The notes: generated from the letters alone by a model not told the origin. A DNA stretch of 64,000 nucleotides from CAKSHC01 sp045595395 (GCA_045595395.1 JAZOAH010000012.1:1-64000); one strand, 5' to 3'; positions 51,138-60,427 are shown, counted from the stretch's first letter. Program-made: numbers and translations.

Positions 51138-51194
51138 TGGCGGAGAGGATGGGATTCGAACCCATGTGCTGTTTCCAGCAAACACATTTCGAGT
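51138..51194 (-). tRNA. tRNA-Ser(CGA) 3' fragment (attachment-site remnant)
   Basis: The minus strand reads, in order, anticodon loop ACTCGAAA (anticodon CGA), the 3' anticodon strand, a long class II variable arm, the T-arm GGGTTCGAATCCC, the acceptor 3' strand, discriminator G and CCA. The 5' half (acceptor 5' strand and D-arm) is missing; upstream of the loop the sequence no longer fits a stem. It is a cut tRNA, as left by integration of an element into the anticodon-loop target. An intact copy is expected at the far end of the element, outside the window. Confidence 0.88.
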
Positions 51195-51195
51195 C

Positions 51196-51641
51196 AAGTG
51201 TCAAAAAACGAACTTGACGGAATTTAACGGAAGATAACGGCAATAGTGAGAACCCCGAAAACCCCGATGTTTTCAGGGTTCTTTCGGTTATTATATCAAA
51301 AAACACAGTGAAAATCAAGGTCTAAAAGTCTTCTCCGATTTTGCCGAGTTCTAATGGATTTTTGGAAAAGTCTATTAGAACTTTTCGTAGAACTGCGCCT
51401 ATTTTCGCCCCGAAATTACCCTTTTGGCAGTGCAATAAAAAGCACCGGTTGAAGCATACAAGACACAAAATCGTGTTGACTTTTTACAACCGAGAATAAA
51501 AATGCGGTAATCTTTATGGCATTATTTCGAAAAAATTATAAGATACAACGTTTATAGATTGCTATTTTAGTGATTTTATTGTATAATATAATATCTTGGA
51601 ATACTTATATCCAGTAGTTTTCAAAAAACAGTCGAAAGGGG
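51196..51641. other. Island left-end non-coding region
   Basis: No gene. It holds three ACGG repeats at exact 10-bp spacing (51217, 51227, 51237), a GAACCC/GGGTTC hairpin at about 51251-51285, and an inverted repeat GTTCTAATGGA / TCTATTAGAAC (51348-51358, 51371-51381). These may be recombinase arm sites. AT-rich after 51480. Confidence 0.55.
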
Positions 51642-51669
51642 TTGACACAGAATGCCTATACCGTATAAT
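51642..51669 (+). promoter_or_regulatory. Promoter of pilus operon
   Basis: TTGACA at 51642-51647, a 16-bp spacer and TATAAT at 51664-51669. A leader of about 135 bases follows before the first gene. Confidence 0.8.
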
Positions 51670-51732
51670 TTGTTAAGCAAGCAAGGCATAGTTCTGCCCA
51701 TTTCTACAGTAAAGTTGATATTACATATACAA

Positions 51733-51796
51733 AGCCATCTGTAATGCGTAGAGGGTTTATTTCCTCTATGCTTATAGGTGGCTTTCCGTGTTGTTT
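51733..51796 (+). promoter_or_regulatory. Structured leader of pilus operon
   Basis: A long two-part hairpin: outer arms AAAGCCATCT and AGGTGGCTTT, inner arms GCGTAGAGG and CCTCTATGC, with an eight-base loop. It ends a few bases before AGGAGA of the first gene. It is followed by TTTCCGTGTTG rather than a clean T run. It may be an attenuator or an RNA switch controlling pilus expression; no known riboswitch motif was recognised. Confidence 0.55.
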
Positions 51797-51811
51797 AGGA
51801 GATAAAAGACA

Positions 51812-52351
51812 GTGGCAAAACATTCAAAAAAAAAGGCTAACTTTTTTCAGACTGCCTTATTTAAGACAACTTTGAAAATCGTTATTATCGTGATTATAAC
51901 CGCTTCTCTTCTTTTGAATCTGTTTACCTTTATCATGCCGGTGGTCAAGTACTATGGCACAAGTATGTCGCCCACATTGGAGGACGGACAGATCTTAATT
52001 GTCAGCAAAATGGCTGAGATAGAAAGCGGAGATATCATAGCGTTTTATTATAATAACAAGGTTTTGGTGCGACGTGTTGTGGCGACCGGTAACGAACAGA
52101 TATCCATAGACATTTTCGGTGCTGTTTCCGTAAACGGCGAGGAACTGTATGAACCTTACATAGAAAGTAAAACCTTGGGACAATGCAATCTTGATTTCCC
52201 CTACAATGTGCCGACAGGAGCCTTTTTTGTTCTCGGCGATAACCGTGATGTGTCTATGGATAGTCGCTTAGAAGAAATTGGAGTTGTAACGGATGACAGA
52301 CTGATCGGAAAGGTTGTTTTTTCGATTAAACCTTTTGGGTCGGTAAAGTAA
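51812..52351 (+). CDS. lepB: Pilus-associated type I signal peptidase, GTG start (179 aa)
   Basis: One N-terminal membrane segment (~20-42), then the SPase fold: box B GTSMSPTL with catalytic Ser51, box C/D region SGDIIAFYYNNKVLVRRVV, and box E GDNRDVSMDSR. Where typical enzymes have Lys-Arg (KRV) the protein has R87-R88, so the general-base Lys seems to be Arg. Streptococcal pilus islands encode a similar, partly inactive SipA that aids pilus assembly. The GTG start follows AGGAGA. First gene of the pilus operon. Confidence 0.88.
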   Translation: MAKHSKKKANFFQTALFKTTLKIVIIVIITASLLLNLFTFIMPVVKYYGTSMSPTLEDGQILIVSKMAEIESGDIIAFYYNNKVLVRRVVATGNEQISIDIFGAVSVNGEELYEPYIESKTLGQCNLDFPYNVPTGAFFVLGDNRDVSMDSRLEEIGVVTDDRLIGKVVFSIKPFGSVK

Positions 52352-52378
52352 ATTTCTTTTTTAAAGAGTGGAACGACA

Positions 52379-55300
52379 ATGAATGCTTTTGAAAATAGAA
52401 AACTGAATATAAAAAGCATTTTGTTAATCGCAATTTCCGTCATATTTTGTGCGGCGGTTTGCGTTTTGTTGTTCTGCCTGAACATCACTAAAGCCGTAGC
52501 GTTAGAACAGGAAATCCGTTGCGATATTGAAGAACATATCCATATGGACAGTTGCTATGACGGAGATTTTTTGATTTGCAAAAAGCCTGCCCACTCGCAC
52601 GACGGTAACTGTTATATTGTTCTTCTAAATGAAAATGATATTAACGGTATTTTGACATTGCTCGGCAATAGCGAAACCCGTTCTCTTGAATATGTGATAA
52701 CCGATACAATGTCGTCGGCACTGACATTCAATACAAATTTAAATACCTCCCAATCGACAGATGCGAATACACTTACTTTATCGCAGGATACTGTAGCGGC
52801 ACTCAATACAACGATTTCTGATGAGGAAACATTGCCCGATATTGTACTTAATGAGAAAATCAATACCGTAAGCACCTTGGCTTTGGACAACCCTGCAAAT
52901 AACGATACAAGCTCCACGCAGAATAACGCTTCAACATACAGCGTGGGCGATAGTCCGGTTACAGCAAATTATAATGCCAATTTTTATATTTATTTGGACG
53001 GAAAATGGACATGCATAGGAACACTGCCCTTTACAACCACTTCCAGTGGCAGTAACCGTTATAACGGCACGATACAAACAAGTGAAATACTAAACCTTGT
53101 TAACGGTGCGCTGGGAACAGACTACAACTACAATTCCTTTGATATAGCCGTATCCACCTCGCAAAACAGCGGATATTCCACAAGCAATATCGGGATGAAC
53201 TCGGTGACTACTACCGTAGCTTATAATCAATCCAACAGTAATGTGAGAAGGGTTCGCTATGTCCGACTAATACCCAACAACGGGTCGGCAAGCAGTACAG
53301 CATTTAATTTCTTTACCGCAAAATTTGAGTATCCCGACGGCAGCACAACTACCAAATATGTTCGTTCGGGAACGACGGTAACACTTCCGACAGGTAACTA
53401 TGAGTGGAAGGCCGGAAACACAACGTATAGTGCCGGACAGGCAGTAACGATAAGAAGTGCCACGACCTTCGTCGGCACACTTATCGGCCCGCCCACCTTT
53501 GTAAACGTTAATTATAATGTCAATTTCCCGACCGTCAGCGGTGTCACGGTTTCAACCAAACCCACTCTGGCAGGGCTTACGGTAACAACAGTTCGTGACG
53601 GATACACCGAAGGTTCACGTGTTACGGTGCGCAATGTATCTCAGCAGTCGGTTGAGGGCAAGGTCAACGGGAACACCACAGGACTTTCCCGTGTGATTCA
53701 ATTTAAGGGTTGGCGTGTGGGTAACAGTGATACCATTATCCAGCCAAACACAAGTCTGATCTGGGAAGAATTGCTTCAATATTCGGGCAACAGCACCACA
53801 CTGAATCTAAATGCTGTCTGGGAGAGCGAAGCGGTCAGAACAGCTACCTTTTTTATACGCTTTGACTCGGTTGCTGTTGATACTGACGGTAACATTACTG
53901 GACAGGATACAAACAAATATACAAACGAGCTGTTTTCCGCCTATGTAGGCGGTATTGATACAAGTATTTCCGTATCACAGCTTCACAACCTTTATCATAT
54001 TGCGGATACTACCTCAGATAACTCCTATGGTGCAGACCAAAAAATCCGTGCTCTATACGGTGAAAGGTTGGATGGCGTGTGGTTAAGTGCTTTTCCTTCC
54101 GATGATTACATATTCCAAAGCCTTGTGCAGTATGCCAACACTGGATATCTTTCTGTAGATGGCGTTCCCGTTAAAGCGGAGGATCTTAACGACAGAGCCT
54201 ACGCAATACGATGGTATGTTTTCAAATGTCAGGACGATGCATGGCATATTGACGGAAAGCTCGTAAAAAAAGAAGGTCTTATCCATGTTTATAAGACTTT
54301 TGCAGGAAATAAGGAACTGATAAACGAGGCAAAAACCGATTTTGCAATTGATGCCAAGGACATCACGGCAGGCACAAACACCGTTTTGACCCTACAAAAT
54401 TATAAGTCCTACGATTCGGTAAACGACACCTATATGTGGGAGATTGCCAATGTAGATTATGGGGAGCTTTGGGAAATTACTGAGCATCCGCATATATTTG
54501 ACGATCCCGAAGTCGATTTCAGCGTTTATTCCGAATACACGGTTATGGACGCTCATGGCGATCAGTCGACAACGGGCGTAGGTACATCGTTAACCGTCAG
54601 CGGTATGACCTATGCACTTGACGAAGGTGTCGATGAGGTGCTTCGTGCCGAGTTTACAAATATTTATAATAAGACAAACTCTATTATCATTAAAAAACAG
54701 GATAGCTTAACAGGTGTTTCCATTGGCGGTGCAACCTTTAAACTGTTGCAAAACGGTAAAGAACTTAAATTTAACTACAACAGCGAAACCGAAAGATATC
54801 AGTACGCTCCTACAAACGGAACGGTCACTCTGCTTGAAGGTACAGCCAACGGCTATTTTGAAATCTCCGTTGAAAACTTCAGTTATGATTTAGGCCCCAT
54901 AACCGTGCGTGAGGTTTCTCCCCCTACAGGATATTCACCTATTGGGGATATTGAGATCGGTTACATCGACGAAAACAATACCATAGGTATACTGGGAGGT
55001 AACGGCGAACTGATACGGTATGTCAGTGGTATTCTCATTGTAGGCAACAGCACCGATTCTTCGTCGGTAACGGCGAAAAAGAACTGGGACTGTCCAGAGA
55101 GTGAGTGGCAGGACGTGACCGTTCAGCTACTTGCAAATGACAAGCTGGTGACCACGGTCATTGCCGGTGTTCAGCCGCAGGTGGTACTAAGCAGCAATAA
55201 CAACTGGCAGCACACATGGAAAAATCTTCCCGTATATGTCAACGGCGAAAAAATCGTATGGTCGATCAAAGAAGTGCAGGTCGGCAGTGAAGCGGCTAAG

Positions 55301-55870
55301 GCGGACGGCTCGTTTGTCAACTGGCTTGTATCCTATGAATTGCCTGTAAAATCTACCGATGAGGACGGCAACGAAAACACGTTGCTTACCGTCACAAACA
55401 CTACAAAGCGTGTTATGCTGAGATTAACCAAAACCAATCTTGGCAAGAGTTTGCAGTTAAAAGGTGCTACCTTCTTACTGGAGGCGGTTGACAAGAACGG
55501 CAACCTACTACCGCAGGAAATTGCCAAAACCGCAACTACGGGAGATTCAGGAACACTCATATTTGATAACCTGAAAAGTGCTATCCGATACAGACTAACT
55601 GAACTTATAGCTCCCGAAGGTTACTTAAAGTGCGATGAGTATATTTACTTCACCATAGGTGAAGATGGCTCGGTCATGGTGGAGGATACTTATTATGCCG
55701 AAGCCGGAACCACCGCCTATAATATTATCGTCCGCAACGGACAGATCGTTGACCTGCCCGAATCGGGCGGTATCGGTACAAGTATGTTTTATGCCTTAGG
55801 TTTATTGCTTATCATAGCAGCAACGGGTATTTACATAGGCACATTCCGTAAAAGGAGGTGTCGAAATTAA
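52379..55870 (+). CDS. LPESG-anchored multi-domain pilus tip/adhesin-like protein (1,163 aa)
   Basis: A hydrophobic signal (residues ~12-35) precedes a Cys/His-rich motif with CDIEEHIHMDSC and KPAHSHDGNCY (~48-80). After a Ser/Thr/Asn-rich region, repetitive beta-domains follow. From ~690 are four CnaB/SpaA-type beta-sandwiches, of which the last ends GYLKCDEYIYFTI. The sorting signal LPESGG is at ~1126, then a hydrophobic segment and RKRRCRN. Position after the signal peptidase and before the shaft pilin matches the tip/adhesin of sortase pili. Ligand unknown. Ribosome binding site weak (GAGTGG). Confidence 0.88.
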   Translation: MNAFENRKLNIKSILLIAISVIFCAAVCVLLFCLNITKAVALEQEIRCDIEEHIHMDSCYDGDFLICKKPAHSHDGNCYIVLLNENDINGILTLLGNSETRSLEYVITDTMSSALTFNTNLNTSQSTDANTLTLSQDTVAALNTTISDEETLPDIVLNEKINTVSTLALDNPANNDTSSTQNNASTYSVGDSPVTANYNANFYIYLDGKWTCIGTLPFTTTSSGSNRYNGTIQTSEILNLVNGALGTDYNYNSFDIAVSTSQNSGYSTSNIGMNSVTTTVAYNQSNSNVRRVRYVRLIPNNGSASSTAFNFFTAKFEYPDGSTTTKYVRSGTTVTLPTGNYEWKAGNTTYSAGQAVTIRSATTFVGTLIGPPTFVNVNYNVNFPTVSGVTVSTKPTLAGLTVTTVRDGYTEGSRVTVRNVSQQSVEGKVNGNTTGLSRVIQFKGWRVGNSDTIIQPNTSLIWEELLQYSGNSTTLNLNAVWESEAVRTATFFIRFDSVAVDTDGNITGQDTNKYTNELFSAYVGGIDTSISVSQLHNLYHIADTTSDNSYGADQKIRALYGERLDGVWLSAFPSDDYIFQSLVQYANTGYLSVDGVPVKAEDLNDRAYAIRWYVFKCQDDAWHIDGKLVKKEGLIHVYKTFAGNKELINEAKTDFAIDAKDITAGTNTVLTLQNYKSYDSVNDTYMWEIANVDYGELWEITEHPHIFDDPEVDFSVYSEYTVMDAHGDQSTTGVGTSLTVSGMTYALDEGVDEVLRAEFTNIYNKTNSIIIKKQDSLTGVSIGGATFKLLQNGKELKFNYNSETERYQYAPTNGTVTLLEGTANGYFEISVENFSYDLGPITVREVSPPTGYSPIGDIEIGYIDENNTIGILGGNGELIRYVSGILIVGNSTDSSSVTAKKNWDCPESEWQDVTVQLLANDKLVTTVIAGVQPQVVLSSNNNWQHTWKNLPVYVNGEKIVWSIKEVQVGSEAAKADGSFVNWLVSYELPVKSTDEDGNENTLLTVTNTTKRVMLRLTKTNLGKSLQLKGATFLLEAVDKNGNLLPQEIAKTATTGDSGTLIFDNLKSAIRYRLTELIAPEGYLKCDEYIYFTIGEDGSVMVEDTYYAEAGTTAYNIIVRNGQIVDLPESGGIGTSMFYALGLLLIIAATGIYIGTFRKRRCRN

Positions 55871-55919
55871 TTCGCTTTCAATAATTTTCAAAAAAATTAC
55901 AAGTAAAGGAGTAAAAACT

Positions 55920-57626
55920 ATGAAAGCAATCAAAAAGTCCCTCGCGATCCTCGTATGCCTTTGTTTGGTGTTTAGTTGCATGGCCATGTCGGTTTTCGCA
56001 GCAGAAGCTACAGGCAGCATCACCATCCAAAACCCCGGCAACTCTGCAGCAACAGTTGCAGGAAAGACATTTAATGTCTACAAGATTTTCGATGCAACTA
56101 CTAACGGTAACAACACCTCGTATAGTTGGCATACACATGAAAACGACGAGATTCCGTTCTACGATTTCTTCTATGGAGAATGGACAAATAGCAAAAACCA
56201 AACCGTTACCGGTGTTTTAGGAAAGCAAGAAAACGGCAATGTTCAGGGCGCAGTTGAGTATGTAGCAGATATCACTGACAGTTTATCACTTTCTCAGTTT
56301 GCAGAAGATCTGCACAAGTATATCATTGATACCGGCATTGAAACCGAGATTCCCTCTGTTGAAGCAGGAGACACCGCTACCTCTGTGAATATTCCCAACC
56401 TGAGCTACGGTTATTATCTGGTATATGATGCTACAGAGCTTGAAGGAAGTTCAGTTCGTTCGGCTGTTATGCTCTCAACCGTCAATAAGGATGCGGTTAT
56501 TACTCTGAAGGCAAATCGCCCCCAGATTGAAAAGCAGGTTTTAGAAAACGACGGAGAAACTTGGGGCAAGGCGACATCGGTTGCTATCGGTGATGAGGTT
56601 GCATTTAAGATTACTACCCTCGTTCCTTCCCACACAATGTATACGGAATATTCATACTACATTGAAGATGTTCTCCCCGAAGGCTTGGAGCTGAAAGACG
56701 GTTCTATTAAGGTTTTCAAAAATGATGTTGAAGTAGATAACACCGATAACGCCTATTACACCCTTAGCGGCGCAGGTGAAGGTCTTGAGGGGCCCTATGA
56801 TTTCAAAGTAGATTTCACAGGCCCTATTACCAGCAAATTCGTGGTAAACGATGTTATTACCATTGAATACACCGCCATTGTGGATGAAGATATCGCTCCT
56901 CACGTTGCCAACAAGAACGAAGCTACGCTTTTTTACCACAATGACCCCACTGCCGCAACTCCCACCTTTGGTAGCAGCTCAGCTACAGCAAACGCATATA
57001 CTTATATGTTCGTTATGACTAAGTTCTCTGAGGATGCTAACGGCAACTTCTCTAATCACACCCGTCTTGCAGGTGCGAAGTTTAAATTCTATGAAAAAGG
57101 CTCAAGCGAACCTATTAAGTTTATTCTTAAAAATGTTGACGGTATAGACTACTATTTTGTAGCACCGGCTGATACTACCGAAACAATATATACTGAGATT
57201 GAAGTAATCAATAGCGGACTTCCCGAAGGAGCGGTTGAAAACTCTACATATCTTGGCGGAAATATGGGTGACATTACTCTGTTCGGTCTTGCCGAGGGCG
57301 AATATGAAATAGAGGAAACAGTAGCTCCCGATGGCTATGTTCTTCCTGAAAACCGTTTTTCAATTAAAATTGAAGACGTTGTTGATGACTACGGCAACAT
57401 TTCAACCCTGACCGTTACAGGTGACCATACCGGAAACGGTTCTTTGGGTAATACAGGCGGTAACTACCGTAATTTGCTTACCTGGGTTGATATTGCTAAC
57501 AAACCCGGTGCAGCACTTCCCGAAACCGGTGGTATCGGCACCACAATCTTCACCGTTTTAGGTATCGTACTTATGGCAGGTGCAGCAGCTTTTTTTACTT
57601 CAAGAAAAAGAAGTAGTGTGGCATAA
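55920..57626 (+). CDS. Isopeptide-forming major pilin, LPETG anchored (568 aa)
   Basis: Signal peptide ends near VFAAE (~25). The N-terminal pilin domain has KTFNVYKIFDA. Around residue 195 NRPQIEKQV holds the likely lysine for sortase cross-linking between subunits. The middle and C-terminal domains are CnaB-type, the latter with LAEGEYEIEETVAPDGY. Sorting motif LPETGG is at ~534, followed by a hydrophobic segment and SRKRSS. It is probably the shaft subunit polymerised by the next sortase. Ribosome binding site AAAGGAG. Confidence 0.92.
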   Translation: MKAIKKSLAILVCLCLVFSCMAMSVFAAEATGSITIQNPGNSAATVAGKTFNVYKIFDATTNGNNTSYSWHTHENDEIPFYDFFYGEWTNSKNQTVTGVLGKQENGNVQGAVEYVADITDSLSLSQFAEDLHKYIIDTGIETEIPSVEAGDTATSVNIPNLSYGYYLVYDATELEGSSVRSAVMLSTVNKDAVITLKANRPQIEKQVLENDGETWGKATSVAIGDEVAFKITTLVPSHTMYTEYSYYIEDVLPEGLELKDGSIKVFKNDVEVDNTDNAYYTLSGAGEGLEGPYDFKVDFTGPITSKFVVNDVITIEYTAIVDEDIAPHVANKNEATLFYHNDPTAATPTFGSSSATANAYTYMFVMTKFSEDANGNFSNHTRLAGAKFKFYEKGSSEPIKFILKNVDGIDYYFVAPADTTETIYTEIEVINSGLPEGAVENSTYLGGNMGDITLFGLAEGEYEIEETVAPDGYVLPENRFSIKIEDVVDDYGNISTLTVTGDHTGNGSLGNTGGNYRNLLTWVDIANKPGAALPETGGIGTTIFTVLGIVLMAGAAAFFTSRKRSSVA

Positions 57627-57729
57627 AAGAAATATTCGTTTTTGACGGAGCGACTCTTTTTAGCCACCCCGCAAAGCTATTTCTTTTTCTAAACCAACAA
57701 TAAAGAAAACTCAAAGGAGGGAAAGACCA

Positions 57730-58593
57730 ATGAAGAAACATATGTCAACGATTATCGTAGTTGTTATATTCATCTGCGGTCTTTCCCTCTTTCTTTATCC
57801 TACATTCAGTAATTTCTATAACGAACACTTAAATAAGCAGCTTATTGGGGATTACAAAGAAGCTTTTGCGAATATTAAACCCGAACAACATCAAAAAGCC
57901 AAGTCAGATGCATTGTCTTATAGCGAAAACAAATCAAATCCCGACAAATTAGAAGAACTTGGTTTAACATATGAAAACGTTCTTAATGTGGCAGGTAACG
58001 GCATTATGGGATATATTGAGATCCCTAAAATAAGTGTATCTTTGGTTATCTACCACAGCATTGAGGAGAATGTATTGCAAAAAGGTATCGGTCACGTGCC
58101 GGAAAGCTCTCTGCCAATCGGTGGCAAGAGTACCCACTGCGTGCTCGCAGGGCATACAGGACTGCCTTCTGCAAAGCTGCTCACCAATATAGACCACTTA
58201 AAGATTGGTGATGTTTTCTATATTCATGTGTTAGACGAGGTTCTCCAGTACCAAATTGATGATATTTCGGTGGTGGAGCCGGACGAGGTTTCAAGACTGA
58301 ATGTTATCAGCGGAAAAGACTGCGTTACGCTCGTGACCTGCACTCCGTATGGTGTCAATTCACATCGTCTTTTAGTGCGTGGTGTCAGAGTGGACGGTAA
58401 AGACAACCTTTCTGCAGACGGTGTCAATGTACAAAACGAACTGTTAAATATTGAACCCGTATATCTGCTCACATTTTCACTTATCGGTTTGTTTATTATC
58501 TTTGTGGCAGTCCGTAAAATTATGAAATTTAGAAAACAAAGGAAAACAATTAAGAATGAAGGCGGCGAAAATACAGTTGAAAACGACAGGTAA
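57730..58593 (+). CDS. srtC: Class C (pilin-polymerising) sortase (287 aa)
   Basis: Membrane segments at both ends (~6-22 and ~243-263) are typical of class C. The catalytic set is H142 (AGHTG), C204 (TLVTCTPYG) and R213 (NSHRLLVRG). It should link pilin lysines to LPXTG threonines. Ribosome binding site AAAGGAGG. The C-terminal end overlaps the minor pilin start by 38 bases. Confidence 0.94.
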   Translation: MKKHMSTIIVVVIFICGLSLFLYPTFSNFYNEHLNKQLIGDYKEAFANIKPEQHQKAKSDALSYSENKSNPDKLEELGLTYENVLNVAGNGIMGYIEIPKISVSLVIYHSIEENVLQKGIGHVPESSLPIGGKSTHCVLAGHTGLPSAKLLTNIDHLKIGDVFYIHVLDEVLQYQIDDISVVEPDEVSRLNVISGKDCVTLVTCTPYGVNSHRLLVRGVRVDGKDNLSADGVNVQNELLNIEPVYLLTFSLIGLFIIFVAVRKIMKFRKQRKTIKNEGGENTVENDR

Positions 58594-59467
58594 ACGGCTT
58601 GTGTCAATATGCGTTATATTGTTGATTTTAATAACATCAGCATTGCCTTGCTTGGCGGCAACCCCCGACTGCAAACTCACAGTCAGATTAGAAGATGACG
58701 AGAAAAAGGCCATTGATGGACTTTATGTGCATATCTGCAAAATTGCCGATATTAACGGCACTGACTATTATCCCTCAGAAGGTTTCGAAAACTCAGGCAT
58801 TTCTATTGCTGCAATCGTAAATAATCCGTCGGCAGCCAATGCCAAGACAATTTTTGAATTTGTGAAAGAAAACGATATTCACAGTCTTTCTGCTGTATCC
58901 TCTTCGGGAGTAGCAGAATTTACATCCATCGAGCAAGGAATTTGGTTGGTGTATTGCAAAGATAATGAAGCATACAGCTTTAACCCTTATATCGTGTTTC
59001 TGCCCTATGCGGAAGAAGGAAAGCTTCATTATGAAATATCTTCTGCACCGAAAACCGAGATAAACACCCCGAATGACAAGAGTGTTTATGTAGTAAAAAA
59101 GTGGGAAGACAAAAATAACGCAGCAAAGAAAAGGCCGAATGAAATAACAGTTGAACTCAAACACAATGGAAGCATTATAGACACAGCAATTCTAAATGAA
59201 GATAATGGCTGGGCATATACTTTTACAAAACTTCCCGAACAAGGCGAATATCAGGTTGCTGAAAAGTCTGTGAAAGATTATTCCGTGAAGTACAGCGGTG
59301 ACAGTGAAAACGGTTTTATTATTACAAACACCTATAATGGTGAAAAGCTACCGCAGACCGGACAACTTTGGTGGCCGATTGCTATTATCTCTGTTGCCGG
59401 TATTGCGTTTGTTTGCCTCGGAATAATAGAGCTTGGAGTACGGAAAAATGGAAAGAAAAACAAGTAA
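58556..59467 (+). CDS. LPQTG minor (basal-like) pilin (303 aa)
   Basis: Signal peptide ends near CLAAT (~36). Two beta-domains follow, the second a CnaB-type (VVKKWEDKNN ... YNGEKLPQTG). The sorting signal LPQTG is at ~265 with hydrophobic tail and RKNGKKNK. Small size and place next to sortases suit a base pilin that ends polymerisation and goes to the cell wall. It begins inside the sortase gene, overlapping 38 bases, so expression is coupled. Confidence 0.88.
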   Translation: MKAAKIQLKTTGKRLVSICVILLILITSALPCLAATPDCKLTVRLEDDEKKAIDGLYVHICKIADINGTDYYPSEGFENSGISIAAIVNNPSAANAKTIFEFVKENDIHSLSAVSSSGVAEFTSIEQGIWLVYCKDNEAYSFNPYIVFLPYAEEGKLHYEISSAPKTEINTPNDKSVYVVKKWEDKNNAAKKRPNEITVELKHNGSIIDTAILNEDNGWAYTFTKLPEQGEYQVAEKSVKDYSVKYSGDSENGFIITNTYNGEKLPQTGQLWWPIAIISVAGIAFVCLGIIELGVRKNGKKNK

Positions 59468-60029
59468 ACGTGGGTTTGTTTTTCTCGTTATAGGACTACT
59501 CCTTATTTCCCTTGCGGTCGGATGGTATATTTATAATACTGTCGAGGACAGCAATGCGGGAAAACAAGCCGCAGAATTGCTGGATAAGCTTGAAGAACAA
59601 CAATGGGTAGAACAAAACGAAGATTCCGATTCACCTGTCATTATTGTAGAGGGTGATGCTTTTTGCGGAACGGTTATAATTGAGAAACTCGGCATCAGAC
59701 TTCCGGTTTTTGATGAATGGAACTACACTCGGTTAAAGACCTCCCCGTGCCGCTATACAGGCAATATTGCTACGGACGATATTATTATTGCCGCTCATAA
59801 TTATAAAAGCCATTTCGGTTCACTTAATAAGCTGCAGATCGGTGATAAAATCCAATTTATAGATGCTTTCGGCACTACACATAATTATACGGTGTGCGAA
59901 CTTGTGACTTTAGATGGGACAGCCGTTTCAGATATGCAATCCGGTGGCTGGGATTTTACTTTGTTCACCTGTACCAAAGGTGGCGAACAGCGGGTAACCG
60001 TGAGATGTGAGAGAGTTTTAGAACAATAA
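59448..60029 (+). CDS. Second sortase of the pilus operon (193 aa)
   Basis: One N-terminal membrane segment (~10-30). Catalytic residues are H117 (AAHNYKSHFG), C175 (TLFTCT) and R182. The short size and single membrane anchor differ from class C; it is closest to class B/D-like accessory sortases. It overlaps the minor pilin by 20 bases. A likely task is anchoring the finished pilus or its base to the wall. Confidence 0.88.
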   Translation: MERKTSKRGFVFLVIGLLLISLAVGWYIYNTVEDSNAGKQAAELLDKLEEQQWVEQNEDSDSPVIIVEGDAFCGTVIIEKLGIRLPVFDEWNYTRLKTSPCRYTGNIATDDIIIAAHNYKSHFGSLNKLQIGDKIQFIDAFGTTHNYTVCELVTLDGTAVSDMQSGGWDFTLFTCTKGGEQRVTVRCERVLEQ

Positions 60030-60043
60030 TATTGATTATTAAA

Positions 60044-60079
60044 CAACAAGAGCCTTGTTTTTGCAAGGCTCTTTAAATT
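60044..60079 (+). terminator. Terminator of pilus operon
   Basis: AGAGCCTTG/CAAGGCTCT with TTTAAATTT tail. Confidence 0.85.
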
Positions 60080-60142
60080 TGTCTGGACTTGCGGGAGTTG
60101 TTGTGGTATGTATTTGTGTTGCAAAAAGGAGGTGCAACGCAC

Positions 60143-60427
60143 ATGACAACACTTGAAGATTTATACTACGGCAACATCAGTCCGCACGAAAGGTATATCA
60201 AGCGAGGGACGAGAGTAGATAAACTCGTAAAGCTGATATGCAAAAACGAGGAAGAACTGGGTGCTGGGCTCACGGAAAAGCAAAAAGAAACCTTTGAAAA
60301 GTTCAAGGACTGCACAAGCGAACTGTCCTGCATCACCGAGCGTGAGGCATTCACTTCGGGATTTATCCTCGCAACACGTATCATGGTGGAAGTGATGCAA
60401 GGCTTGGAGGAGGTCGAGGATATATGA
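60143..60427 (+). CDS. DUF6809 family protein (94 aa)
   Basis: The N terminus MTTLEDLYYGNISPHERYI is the signature of DUF6809 proteins, common in Clostridia mobile elements. Two or three alpha-helices follow. Start at the ATG after GGAGGTG. It overlaps the lipoprotein gene by four bases (ATGA). Function unknown. Confidence 0.83.
   Translation: MTTLEDLYYGNISPHERYIKRGTRVDKLVKLICKNEEELGAGLTEKQKETFEKFKDCTSELSCITEREAFTSGFILATRIMVEVMQGLEEVEDI

Noticed and set aside
51138..51194. Complete tRNA-Ser gene
   Set aside because: Only the 3' part exists; no D-arm or 5' acceptor strand is present upstream of the anticodon loop.
51670..51810. c-di-GMP riboswitch before the pilus operon
   Set aside because: The conserved motifs of the class I and II switches I know are not present; only a plain hairpin is visible.
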